Shown piece after piece: positions 46,001-56,945 of a stretch of DNA of 64,000 bases. The position numbers and the translations under genes were made by a program. The stretch comes from Pisolithus tinctorius (Eukaryota; Basidiomycota; Agaricomycetes; Boletales; Pisolithaceae). The stretch is from contig JANFAH010000045.1 in assembly GCA_024663395.1 (NCBI GenBank), positions 310,001-374,000 of the forward strand, read 5' to 3'. The notes below the pieces were generated by a model. It was not told the DNA's origin and ran no database searches. It saw nothing but the letters and a program-made list of their open reading frames with translations. Within the stretch, counting starts at the first letter, position 1, and each line of letters begins with the position of its first letter.

Positions 46001-46059
46001 AGGTCAAGGGCTCGCGTTGTGAGACGGAGCATCTCTTCAGTGTCCAGTGTATGGGCCAT
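43039..46059 (-). CDS. IML2: IML2-like protein (DUF3808/TTC39 family)
   Basis: Iml2 is a TPR-type protein linked in yeast to clearance of inclusion bodies and lipid-droplet-dependent proteostasis. The gene is split into about ten exons. Recognised segments in order: MAHTLDTEEMLRLTTRALDL ... DVEAALNVFATEG (start at 46059), RFQPGIEWGILHNDIIIF, then LYPTGLDGYATP and VEEFILSGVAFG. These are followed by YGLFNLALSLLPAKI, LGLKALAVSAARTDVHAMF, SGYHADEQHI, VIELAWTLFQRRRYEES, ATYHFLAAG, LPAVLDKRRGRDMPTEVLIKK and GDPKRFAESVKISP. The last exon (43039-43608 in part) carries SDELAVRSLILGILHRT and WVGGMTHFELAVLDMKE. The order matches the family end to end. Internal exon borders around 45350-45560 are uncertain. 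Divergent from GID5. Confidence 0.85.
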
Positions 46060-46416
46060 CCCTGTCTTGCATATAGCGGGAAGAACGAGACGTGGAGGGA
46101 TATGCAGAAAGTCGAAGATCTCGCTGCGGCCGCCCAGAGGCGAGAGGAAGAAAACTTTGCGTGGTCTTGCGCATAGGCCATGCTTTTTCCCAGTGATACA
46201 CAGTACAGTCTGTTAAACATGAAATGCAGTTCAACATAACCCTTTTATTGCAATACAACTGTCAGATCTTCGGAAACGGATTTTCGTCATTAGTAGATTC
46301 CAACAAGATCAATACTGTTGTCGATGTACAAGGGACCTTCCCGTGACACTGTGTGGCTGTACAGCACTGCACAACAATGTTGTGGTTACTGTTACGTAAG
46401 CACTTAGCCTATTTCC
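46060..46416. promoter_or_regulatory. Divergent promoter of IML2 and GID5
   Basis: 357 bp between the IML2 start (minus, 46059) and the GID5 start (plus, 46417). No TATA box stands out. Confidence 0.5.
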
Positions 46417-49408
46417 ATGACCGTGCGCCAGATCACAGTCGGTTCGCTCAAGCAGCTCAAGAACGCCGTCATCGGGAACCCGTCTGCAAAGTTATCGCTT
46501 GCCCGAGACTCTGCATTCATCCATCTGTACCGATACATTGCAAGATTTGTTGGCTGAAATGCTAATACACCCGCAGACTCGTCAGTTGTCTCAACCATCC
46601 CATAACACCGAGCACTTGCGAAGCCCAGGGCTCGCAAGATGACATCCGCATCGAAGCTGTCCACATCATTTCATCCTTGGCATACGGTAAATCCATCCTG
46701 TACCTACAGAACTTCCGAGGCTCATACCCACTTTCGTATTCGACAGGTTCGGAAACAGCGCTATCCGGTCTACTCCGTGCTAACGCCCACCAAGAGGTCG
46801 TTCGTGCACTCACGAGTCCGCATGCATTAGGCACACCTCAATTGAAGGCAGCACTTGCACGCGGCCTACGTGTGCTTGCGAGCTCGATGGCCGATGTCGT
46901 GGGTCCCTCACAAGGACCTATGCGCACGTACACACCAGAACATCGCGCGGAAGCCAAGGTTGCACTCAGCTTTCTCTTCGAAGTAGGTTGTTTGCCTATA
47001 TGCACTGGTCGAGTGCGACAGCTGATGGAAAACTGGCACCATGGATCAGTATGAATGTCTTGACGTCTACCTCCCCCTACTCGAAGATTCCTCTCTACAA
47101 ACATCCCTCTCCATTGCTCAGCTTATCGGTGCAGCAGTCCGCACCGACACCCACCGCACCGCTATCATCGAATGGCTCCCGCCCCAAGAACGCCAAAAAG
47201 AAATAAAAAATCGAAGAGGATGGGAGAAACATGACGTCGTCTACCAAGCTACGAATGGTAGACACGGAGCTTGGGTCCTTCGTCATCTTGTTGCTATGGT
47301 CCAAAAAAAGGATAGTAAGGTAAGCATGTGTCACGTCGTTTGTCAGAGTCGTGTAACCGGGATACAGACACAAGAAGCCGCTTTATCTTCCTTGGGAGCA
47401 TTGGCGATGGACAATCCTTCCGTGGCAAACATTTTGACCAAGACACCGTTGGAAGGTACGTTTGACATCCGCTCCTATGGACATATCTCATCGTCAGGAC
47501 GCTCGAAGCTCCTGTCCCTGCTCTTAACCTTGTTTTGACACATGCTAAGAGCCGGGTGACGAGCGTACAGTTGGCGGCTTCGTTGTGGTCAGTCTACTGC
47601 ATGTACGCATGTCCATGCGTTCACACAGAACATTTAGTGCTACTCACATCATCCGTGCTCAAGGGAACCACTACCCAGGACATTTGGACCACACAGCAGT
47701 CCTAACCGTCATCCACGTTGTCAACCGCATCCTTTCCTCGACGTCCGAGCAGCCGCAAAGCCAAATCAAAGCATGCTATACGTTATGTGAGTAGCTCTCG
47801 TACTGCCGGATGTGTTCTGATGGCCCATTTTCTGCACAGGTTCACTTGTCAGGGACGAAAAGGATATCTGCGTCGAAGCAGCTGACCAGGGTGTACTAGC
47901 CAGTTTAGCATCTCTTGTGAAATCGATCACACCTATAGAAAACAGTGACGGCTGGGAAATCGACGAGCCCGATAGCAGGGTCAGCTTGAGGGAGGTTTGT
48001 CTACGTTTTTTTCTCTGCGCGCGTTCACACGTCACTCATGAGTTGCCTGTAGGCAGCCCTCAAAGCCATTGCAGCCATCTCACTTTTTGATAAGGTGATC
48101 AAGCGGGAGGTAGCCGACACGTACGATCTCATACCCATTATACAAGCTTGCCTCACAGAAAAGAACGTCGGCGTACGATGTTCGGCATGTCATTGTTTGC
48201 GCTCGCTGAGTCGGGATACGGCTGTGATTAAGACGAATATTACAGATAGTGGTGCTGGGATGGCGTTGTATCAAGTTTTCAAGAAGGAAGACGAGGATGT
48301 GCGCGTGATTGCTGCCTCGTTGGCAACGGTGTGTAACCTTGTCAACGATTTCTCCCCTTTGCGTAAGGTGAGTGTGACGATGTTCTCGCTCGCCGGTTTC
48401 ATTCCTGCTTGCTTATCACTACTGGTATGCCCCGAATTATCAATAGGTCATGTTGGAAGACGGCCTGTTGCCGAGGCTGATGCAATTATCTGGGATGGAG
48501 GACCAGGAGATTAGGGTTAGCGTGCTATGGGCCATAAAGAACCTTCTAGCGAAAAGCCAATCGTCAACGAAAGACATGGTCATGCAACATTTAGGGTGGT
48601 CACAGCTACCAGAGTACGCTCCTTTCCACAAGCACCTCGGGTGCTCCGTCATCTAATGTATACTCTTGGCACTAGCCTCGCAAACGATTCAGATCCGGAG
48701 ATACAAGAACAGGCATTCGCTATTTTGCGCAACCTCACTGATGACGAAACAGGTGTCAGCTTGGTTTTCGAATCGATGGGCGGCGATACTCTTGCGAATT
48801 GTCTTTCTGCGGGTTTGGACTCCCCACATGAATTAGTAACCCGAGAAGTAAGTCTTTTTTCTTGCCATCTTTCCTGAAGCTGCCACGTCCCTATGTCTTT
48901 CGCACCCGCCATTGCATTGGATGTCATCGTACTGATCCAACCACCCCCAAATCGCTAGACGACCTACGTGCTGGGGAACATCGCCAACAGCTCCCGGTCC
49001 CAGCAAGATCTCATGTTCACGCACCCACACATCCTTGACGGGATACATCATTGTCTTGCAGATGCCCGCCCTGGGACACGTGTTCCACTAGTTGGATGTC
49101 TGCTGACTCTGCTCCGTACCAACCCCCGACGGAAGCGCGACCTCATAGAAGCAGGGTTCGTTTCAACACTTCGGCATCTCTGCGAGCGGACTGGTGGTAG
49201 TGGATCCGGTGGCGGGATCAGTGTGGGCGGAAGCGGGAGCCTGGCCATGAGCACGAGCCCGGTGGGCCCAAGACATCATATGCATCTGTACCATTTGCAT
49301 CATCCCCATCGGCATATGATATGTCCGGAGGACGATAGGGAGGCTGCCGTACTTGCGAAGCAGGTGCTAGATTTGATGGATCCATCGACAATTGGGGAGA
49401 TGCTGTGA
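46417..49408 (+). CDS. GID5: Armadillo-repeat subunit of the GID/CTLH E3 ligase (ARMC8/Vid28)
   Basis: Gid5/ARMC8 is the armadillo scaffold of the GID/CTLH ubiquitin ligase and holds substrate receptors. Exons by motif: 46417-46526, 46577-46686, 46747-46982, 47050-47319, 47368-47455, from 47498 on, and further ones to 49408. Key segments: SLKQLKNAVIGNPSAKLSLA at the start, IRIEAVHIISSLAYGSE, RGLRVLASSMAD, YLPLLEDSSLQTSLSIAQL, RRGWEKHD. Next come QEAALSSLGALAMDNPSVA, LREAALKAIAAISLFD, the diagnostic CLRSLSRDTAVIKTNITDSG, CNLVNDFSPLR, WAIKNLLAKSQ and TYVLGNIANSSRSQQDLM. A His-rich segment (49270-49320) precedes the C-terminus PSTIGEML. No stop interrupts the joined frame in the exons checked. 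A broken partial copy lies at 23895. Confidence 0.9.
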
Positions 49409-50435
49409 TGATGGTATCTACCAGAGATCACTGGTGTTTTAGGCGTTTCTTCTAACGAAATGATTGTACACACTCAAGAAAAATGGACAGGCACCCTGCA
49501 AAAAGCGTGTTGATGCCGCGGGATTGAGTTACGCCGGCAATTACAGTAACTGGACAGCTACAACTTACGCGTAACGAGCTTTTCCGCTGGTGTTCATGAA
49601 TGTGCGCTGTACTGTGATGTCATCTATTACCCACAGTTGGGTCTCCATCGAAAAAGGTTGCCGTCACGAATGACACGTTTCGTTCCCCATGGAGGTGACT
49701 ATGTAGTTTCTGTTCGGCGCTTCGTTTCTTAGTGCACCAGAAGACAAAAAAGTTAGACTTAGTTTGAATTGCCTTTCACTACGTATTTATTCTCAGCAAT
49801 GACCCGTCGTTCGGGTACAGGAATCTTCGGAGCCAGGGACCGGCGCCCGCGCCGCTATGATTGTGCATCGTAAACAAGGTTCACCACCCCTACGCACTCT
49901 CACAAGAATGGCTAGCCCTTAGGGGTGATTTCTAGATCATTAGTAGTCGTCAAGATAAGATTCAGAAAAGAACCAAAGGGTTCGTTCTATCAAACTCAAA
50001 GCAATCCTGTGAGTACCGTTAAGTATTGTCGGACGTTGGCGCCATGTAAGTACGAGGCGGGCATCATAGACAGCTGCGGACACGTTGCGCTTAAGTACTT
50101 TCAAACGGTTAGCATACTGATGAACTCTGCTGGACGACACTCTAACCCTCATAACTCCCGATGCAGGCCGAGAGCCGGTTCAAAATCTGAGGTAATGCTT
50201 GAGCGTACGGTCCATACGTCATAAAGATAGTGTCAACCACGAGGTCGGGTATCGTAACTTCGTAATCGTTTCTCCGTAGTACATATGTAGGTATTCTACA
50301 GGTAATTAGGCGACATCTTAGATCGTACAGGGAACCTATTTACGAGTTGTTCTGATGCGCAAGTAATATGATAGGCGCTGGTGGCCATCGGGTATCTGTA
50401 ATACATACCTAGCACGCATCTGGTAAAGCCACCTG
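49409..50435. other. Intergenic region
   Basis: CpG-normal, no coding signal, repeat or RNA gene recognised. It separates the convergent GID5 and acyltransferase-like genes. Confidence 0.5.
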
Positions 50436-52261
50436 TCATATCCAACCAATCCAATTTCTTAGCACTCGGGACACGGCACTATGAACAAGGGTGTAGATCC
50501 GGGGGCTCTGAGGCGAAGTGGTGAAAGCGTGACGATCCTGGAACTCTTCCAACTGAAAACCGCGAGAAAAAATCTCCTCCAACCTAGCCTTTAGCACTAT
50601 GGGGACGCCAATGGAAATGTCAACAGAACCGGCACGTGCATGCCAAGTGTTATCAGCCCCCTTGACGGGATTGGATCGGAAAGAGCGCAAGTAAAACTTC
50701 GAAAATCCACACGTGTGGAATCTCGTGCCGTCTGGAAAACCAAAGTGTGCGTTACACCAATCAATGCTGGAGCCAAGTCAGCACAAATTCGAATGCACTT
50801 AGGAGGATGGTCTTCACCAAGTATTTGAGTTGCCAACTATCACATCGTCGTGAGGTGGGAAAAGGAACACCTTCCCCAAGTTCGCTTGATTGAGCATACG
50901 ATCACCTGCAACGCTCAGATAGTTCCCGAGGTACTGGGCATCTCTAGTGCGCATGATAGACATGTGGATTGCGCTTGCGATCCCTGCAATGTCTACAGGC
51001 AGCCTATCTGCAATTGCCTGCGAGAGGAAAAATCCAATTAATCACAGATACCACGGGTACACAAGCACGAAACTTGCTGTACGCACATTCGAAAACGCGT
51101 TTCCTGCAACGTTCTCTTCGATGAATGGAGCACTGACACCCCGATACTGATATGTAGACATAAGACATCACGTCGATTTATCGTACGCCTCACTTACATT
51201 GCACACATTAGTGACGATACGAATAGGCTTCTCTTGGACGAGGTTGAAAACAGTGACGATATAAGCGGTAAGACAATCTTGAGTAGAAAGTGCTTGGTAT
51301 CCACTCTCGTTGACCATCACGCGCAGCCTACGGAGTTCTTCACCGGAAAACCGCCATTGAAGATTCTGGACTCCGGCGTTAGCTTCGAAGAATGCTGCTC
51401 CAAGCTCAGCGGAGGGATAAGGATCATGTAGATGACGGATCTTGTCATGGTACTTCGTAGCGATCTCGTCAGAAGGAGGCGGGAAGTCATATTTCTTGAA
51501 TGTGAATGATGGAAACTCGGGTAACTTGCACTGGTAGAGCTGTGAAAACGTGTGCATAAAACGATACGTGGCAATCGCGTCCCCTGTGCTATGTTTGTCA
51601 GTTTCTCCTGCTTACCGAGATCGTGGACAGACCTAAAGCATGATGCCAGGATACACCGATACAAGTCTCTTCCTCGAAAAAGGTAAGTTTCAAACAGAGC
51701 AATGGCCTTTCTTTGTCAACAATATCGGCACCATCTGAATGGCAGCTCAGAAGAGGAGATAAATCTTCTTGTAGGACATAGTCGTTTTGTAGAACCGAGC
51801 TTAACGGCCTTTCTCGCTCATAGCTGACATCTAGCGGCACGCCAGAGTTTGTCAGCTCTATCTGAATATGATCATCATGAGTGATCCATGCGCGATGACA
51901 ATTGGCACCCCTTACAGACCAACGGCCACCACAGCAACGCATTCGTCCGGCTGCAGAAGGGTACATAGAGAGTGCCTGCGAAAGGGCACTCTCGAACCTT
52001 TCCAATTCAATCACTCCAGGAATAACGTGGACATTGTCAACCTGTCCAAGCAGCGTTGATGAGTAGGATGACGCTAATAGCTCCGTAACCGACGCACATA
52101 AGCCAGCCACAAATCGTAACCAGGTAGCTCAACGGCAGCTTGATCGTGAAGCACGGTGGGCAGCTTGGGAATGACTGAGATGCTGCATCATCGGAATGAA
52201 ACACGGGGAGGCAAGAAAGAGTTTCAGCACAGGACGGCTGCGATTTTATCACGGAACGCAC
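50436..52261 (-). CDS. Acyltransferase of the transferase family PF02458 (possibly degenerate)
   Basis: The family transfers acyl groups from CoA thioesters to alcohols or amines, often in specialised metabolism. Evidence: a segment ERFESALSQALSMYPSAAGR ending in RGANC, then GVSWHHALGDA, where the intron at about 51594-51643 joins HHALG to DA and completes the catalytic HxxxD motif. Later come LRRLRVMVNESGYQALSTQDCL, NVRTAS..., AIADRLPVDIAG and the C-terminal GSVDISIGVPIVLKARLEEIF. The usual DFGWG-type motif is not evident near 50700. No ATG opens the most 5' frame (it begins at a GTG, SVIKSQPSCAETLSCLPVFHSD), so the first exon is missing or decayed. Exon borders are only partly resolved. Confidence 0.6.
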
Positions 52262-53034
52262 CCCGAATCGGAAAACTGGGACTGTTTTTTTCGGTCAACT
52301 GTCCAGCATTTTGACAATGAGTTACGCGGGGTGTGCGGTGTCCGCGGTCAGCGAGTTCCCGCTGTCAGCCTGGAAGTTGTCAGCCGAGAGTACGTCATTC
52401 ATAAAATTTATCGACGTTTGCACCTAATGACTTCGGAACCTGAGTGGTCAGTGCTATTAGCTAACCTCCATTTGGCTAAGCTTCGCACTGCGGATGTGGC
52501 GAAGAGAGCGACGGCCATATAAGCCTTCATAAGCAACCTAGACAGAACTGGTTAGTCTATGTCAGTTCGTGGCACATGGCACAAAGGGCCATCGCGAGGG
52601 CCCCGACGACTCCTGAGTCGCGACGACGACGAATGGATTGACTGGCATGCAGGGTAATTTAGAGGCACAGCTCAAATTAAATCGCATGGATGTTTATAAT
52701 CGCTTATGATGATGTACCACGCAGTCTCAATGAAGGGGCCCGGAATATGGACTGTCCACGAGATAGTACAAGATGCCAAGCAAATTAGATTGCATATGTT
52801 CACGCAAATGAAGTCAAGGAAGAACAAACCTCAACAGCATCCGACGAGCGCACGATTCATCCCCGAATACTAAAAGTCGATAGAGCATAAAATCCACGTG
52901 CAGGCAAGTGCTAGTATGCAAGTCTGTCGCATCACTGTGCATGTCAGCAAGTACTGTTTATCAATTGTCCGGTACTTAGAGTACAGTAGCAACGACGTGT
53001 CAGTAAAATCGCCACGTACATGGTGCCCGGCCAT
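52262..53034. other. Intergenic region
   Basis: No gene, repeat or RNA gene supported. It lies upstream of the acyltransferase-like gene and downstream of mL54. Confidence 0.45.
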
Positions 53035-53500
53035 TCAACGCGCCCCAAATTTATTCTTATCCCTCAACAACTGGCGATTCTCCCTCCTCAAGCGTCTCTT
53101 TTCCGCATCGCTCCCCGGTTCAACGTCTTCTCCACCGGGATCTCTTCTTGGGGTTCGTCAGGTCCCATAACCAACTTGGGTAGTCAGCGTCCGGCATGGC
53201 GAGAACGGGAGGTTGTCCTTTGAGGTAGTTCAATCCCGTCAGGACTGTTCCGGCTGGACACGACGAGATGGGCGGTTCTGAAGATGGAGGAGGAAGGTTG
53301 AGAAACGAAACGCTGAATGGAAGTGAAAGAGATGACTTACTTAGGTCTTCCAGAGACGGTGATGTTGCTGACTTTGCCGTCGATGGCTTCTTCTCTGCCG
53401 ATGCGCTACCAGCTTGCCTAGGACCGATAGCGAGGGTGCGAGAGAAGAAAAACGCGAGTCTGCGGTGCGGAGATGCGCGGGGACACACCAACAACGACAT
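53035..53500 (-). CDS. Mitochondrial ribosomal protein mL54 with apparent frameshift
   Basis: A small protein of the mitochondrial large ribosomal subunit. Exon 1 (53341-53500) starts MSLLVCPRASPHRRLAFFF, an Arg-rich targeting presequence. An intron spans 53278-53340. Exon 2 carries the family core SSCPAGTVLTGLNYLKGQPP and DADYPSWLWDL. Joined, the two exons total 403 nt, one more than a multiple of three. The frame in use ends early at NPKKRSRWRRR, while the next frame reads DPGGEDVEPGSDAEKRRLRR, then ENRQLLRDKNKFGAR, to a stop at 53035-53037, exactly what the family's C-terminus looks like. So one base is gained near 53130-53160, either a real mutation or an assembly error. Confidence 0.75.
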
Positions 53501-53722
53501 GGATGCAGTCGTGCTTGAGGAGACGCGTCGGAATTTTCGAAACCACGCGCCACGCGGTAATCTTCTGTACACAACCTCGACTAGCTACACGCGGGATGCC
53601 CTCGTGAATATCACAAGGCAATAACTATGCAGTAACATAGATACATGGTCAAGAAAATAATATGTACTATATCTGACAGTAACGCTCATACATACTACGT
53701 GGGCGCCTCGTGCCGGCCGCAC

Positions 53723-56644
53723 CTAGAAAATACCCGATCCCGGCAACAACTGCGAAGACTCGTGCCCACGACCTTCAAATTCATCATCAACCGAACTCAC
53801 ATCTTCCGCTTCCGCATCCAGCGACAAGGAATACGGCATCACATTACTTCTCCGCCCACTATCCTCAAAGTCTAACGGTTCGTGCTCAAAAGGATTGACG
53901 TCAGTTTCGGGCGTCGCTGGTGGCAACGGACGTATCGGTTCCGGCGGTACATCTAACAGAACAGCGCGCGAGAGTGGCGGTTGACGAGGTGGAGATTTGT
54001 ATCGTGTAGGTGGAGATGATGGCGGCCGTACTTGTTCGGTTGTTGGCGCTGGTGGTGTAGTAGTCGTGACAAGCGTCGCATGCGGCGCACGCACCGCACC
54101 GACAGGCCTGATGTGAGAAGATGGCGTGGATACACGCGGTGTGGCGACGGCCGGCTGGACAACGCACTGCTGCTGGGCCCGCGGCTGAAGGTCGTATTCG
54201 AACTAGGCCAAAAACGACCGTCATCACTCCGAAAAAGCATTATAAAGAAGCTAGCAACTCACAGCAGCGAACACATCTTCCCTCCGTCTCAGTCCAACGT
54301 CCTTGTCGATACAATAACACATGTATAACACGTCCGCACTGCGCGCCGAAATAACGATATACAAGGTGCAACAACGTAAGTCAAGGTCAAAACTCGCATG
54401 AACAAGATCATCACGTACGTATCCTTGACGAGACCCACACAATACAACCCTACTAGTGCAGTAACGCCGCCTGCCAACATCGCAGATCCCAAGGCCGAAT
54501 CGGGCGCGTTAAGTGTGTGTGCGACAAACAGGTACGTCAGGAGCGCGAATGGGAAGGTCATCGTCAACGGTGCGTAGGTTAGCATCGTGAGCTGGGCTTC
54601 AATTATCAACATGAAAACCAGGAACATGTCAGATCGCGACCCGGCCGAATAGAATAGAATGAAATTTCACGTACGTTCGGTCTTGAACTTTCGCCGGTAC
54701 CGTCCCGCGTTGGATGTCTCTACCGCAATCGTCAGAGCGCGAGCGCGTCTGGCGCTCGGGAAGAATGGATCGCCAGTGAGGCCCGCGTAGATAAGCGCGT
54801 ATCGACTCAGTGAAGAAGTGACGCTTTCTAGGTAAGCCACGGCCATACCCACACCCACGCTGATAGGCTGCAACCACGGTCGAAGTACGATCGGGAAGTA
54901 AGAAGGTAGGAGCCGTAATGCGAGCGTCAGAAGACTCAAGACCCGAATACCAGCAAGTATTAGTGCACCCAAAACGATCGAACCGAGAGAGGGATAGGTA
55001 GCCCGAAAAAGCGCAGCGTGGATAATGTGTGTGTCAGTGGACAGTGGCGGAGGCTGTTCTGGGCTGCATAGCTCATCAGCACTGCGGAGTAACTCGAAGA
55101 AGAACCGAACGGAGACGAACTCAGCATAGTACCACGCGCCAATGACCCCTGCAGAGGTAGTACGCAAGATCCCTCGTGCGACGCCCCAGCTCCAAAGCCA
55201 TACGCAAACTGCGCCTACAATAGCCCAGTCCGCCCATTCGCGTAGATGCCCTTCGACAGTTCCACCACTCGAATCTTCGATATAGCCAATCAGAACGAGA
55301 CGGAAGATCAAAGTGAGGAAAGGGATTGATGCGAACAATGTCAAGAGAAGAATTGCAGGGGAGAGAGCAAGAAGGAACGGATTGGCAATTAAGAGTTGAG
55401 AGGCGAGATCTAGTATAGATGACGTGGAATGAATTTCCCTCGGAAGATCGACCAGTCGGCGTGCGGTAAGGAACGACAGCACGAGAGGTATGAGCGAGAA
55501 TAACCGCAAACTGAGATCGTCAGGAAGTTCCCAGTCAAATAAAGACAGTCAGAACAAGCGAAAAATACCCCGGATGCAAGAAAGCAAGGAAAACGACTTA
55601 CCCAACCGTTTCTCCCCATGTTGGTTCCTGATCGCCATCCCACATGAAACTGCCTGCGAAAGCCCATATTGCGGAGATGAAAAGCGTGGCAGGTATAAAT
55701 ACGGATGTTGCCACCATGACAGGTCTAACAAAAATCCTCAACAGAAAAATATGCAGATATGCAACGGCAGCGCTGAGGAATGTGAGGATCGTGAGCAGCG
55801 GGACTGTGTGCAGTAACGTGATATAAGGTACGGGCCCTCTTGATTTTCCGGGTTTCCGGCCGAGGAAGAGTAAAAGCACGGAGAAGAAGAGACATATCGA
55901 AACCCCAGTGCACCATACGATTGTCCACGTCGAGTCGTTGAATTTGCGACGAGGGAGTGACCGCTTTGGGTCGGGTAGGGAGAATACGTCAAGAGGTCGG
56001 GTAGTTCCGTCCCTCGGTAGTAGTGACTGGGTGAGCGATAAGGAGAGAGGTTCTCGACTCTGTCGTGGCGGCGGAGGGGGCGGGGTCTGTAACCGTTTAT
56101 GACGAGGCGTTGATGGCTGTCCCAGCATGGCCAAAGATCCTGGAGAGTCAAGAGAAGAACGTGAAGATGGCGATGGAGATGGCGATGGCGACCGGGGAGC
56201 TCGTCTAGGTGGTGATGCCTGGTGAGCAAGCCATCCCTTTGGAAAGTCCTGGGACTCTGCTTGACCGTAATTAGATGCCAACAGACGGGCAGACTGGGCG
56301 GCATGGCGAGATGCGCCTGGGGGCATTTCATCTCCGTCCTCATCCTGGTCCAGACGTAGATATGGATCCTCCTCTTCGTCCATGTCAGCGCGCACTTTCC
56401 CCGTGCCCGACCGACCACCACCACTGCTACTACCAATGCCTCTGCGTGATACCCTACTCGCTCGGCTGTCTCGCAGATGTGGATCATCAAGGTCGGCGAC
56501 GTCATGGTCGTTGTCGTTCCCATTCCGGGATCCTTCATCGTCGGTGGTGAACGAGAAGAAAAGTGGCTGGGAAGAAGACAGACTCGACTCTGGATGCTGT
56601 TGCATTAAGAATTCAGATGCATATTGGGCGAACGACTTGGCCAT
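53723..56644 (-). CDS. Choline-transporter-like membrane protein (CTL/SLC44, PNS1 family)
   Basis: Multi-pass plasma-membrane protein of the choline-transporter-like family. The first exon has a disordered, charged, Pro/Ser-rich cytosolic N-terminus (about 210 residues), then WTIVWCTGVSICLFFSVLLLF and more membrane helices. The second exon (about 54667-55509) has helices plus the family segments SAGVIGAWYYAE, HAALFRATYPSLGSIVLGAL and YALIYAGLTGDPFFPSARRA. The third (54289-54627) has VKDTYVMILFMR, followed by YMCYCIDKDVGLRRREDVFAAV and a disordered tail to SSQLLPGSGIF. I prefer Met at 56644 (MAKSFAQYASEFL) over the upstream Met at 56704. A damaged inverted copy of its first exon lies at 60750. 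Confidence 0.82.
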
Positions 56645-56945
56645 CGCCTCTGTTCTGGTCGTTTGGCAAGCCCACTTGCACTCGGGTCTTGGACGCTGGG
56701 GCACTGGACAGGCGTTGTACTGGCATTCGAAATAGGGCGACGCATCCGCTGGGAAGGAGCTTCCTAATTTGGATTACTGAGTCTTTTAGTGCAGGGCCCC
56801 TCTCCGACTAATGCATACCATTCAGCATATGTACGTTTGACAGTATTGCCACAGTATAATGTGTGTAGTAGACATAACAAGTCAACCCGGTGAAGGCGCT
56901 AGCACTAGAAAGGACACTCCAAACCCAAGCATCCCTCGAGCTCCC

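Noticed and set aside
52100..52145. Possible tRNA because of a 'ggtagctcaacgg' stretch
   Set aside because: It resembles a D-arm only. No acceptor stem, anticodon arm or T-loop fits, and the sequence lies in the acyltransferase-like gene.
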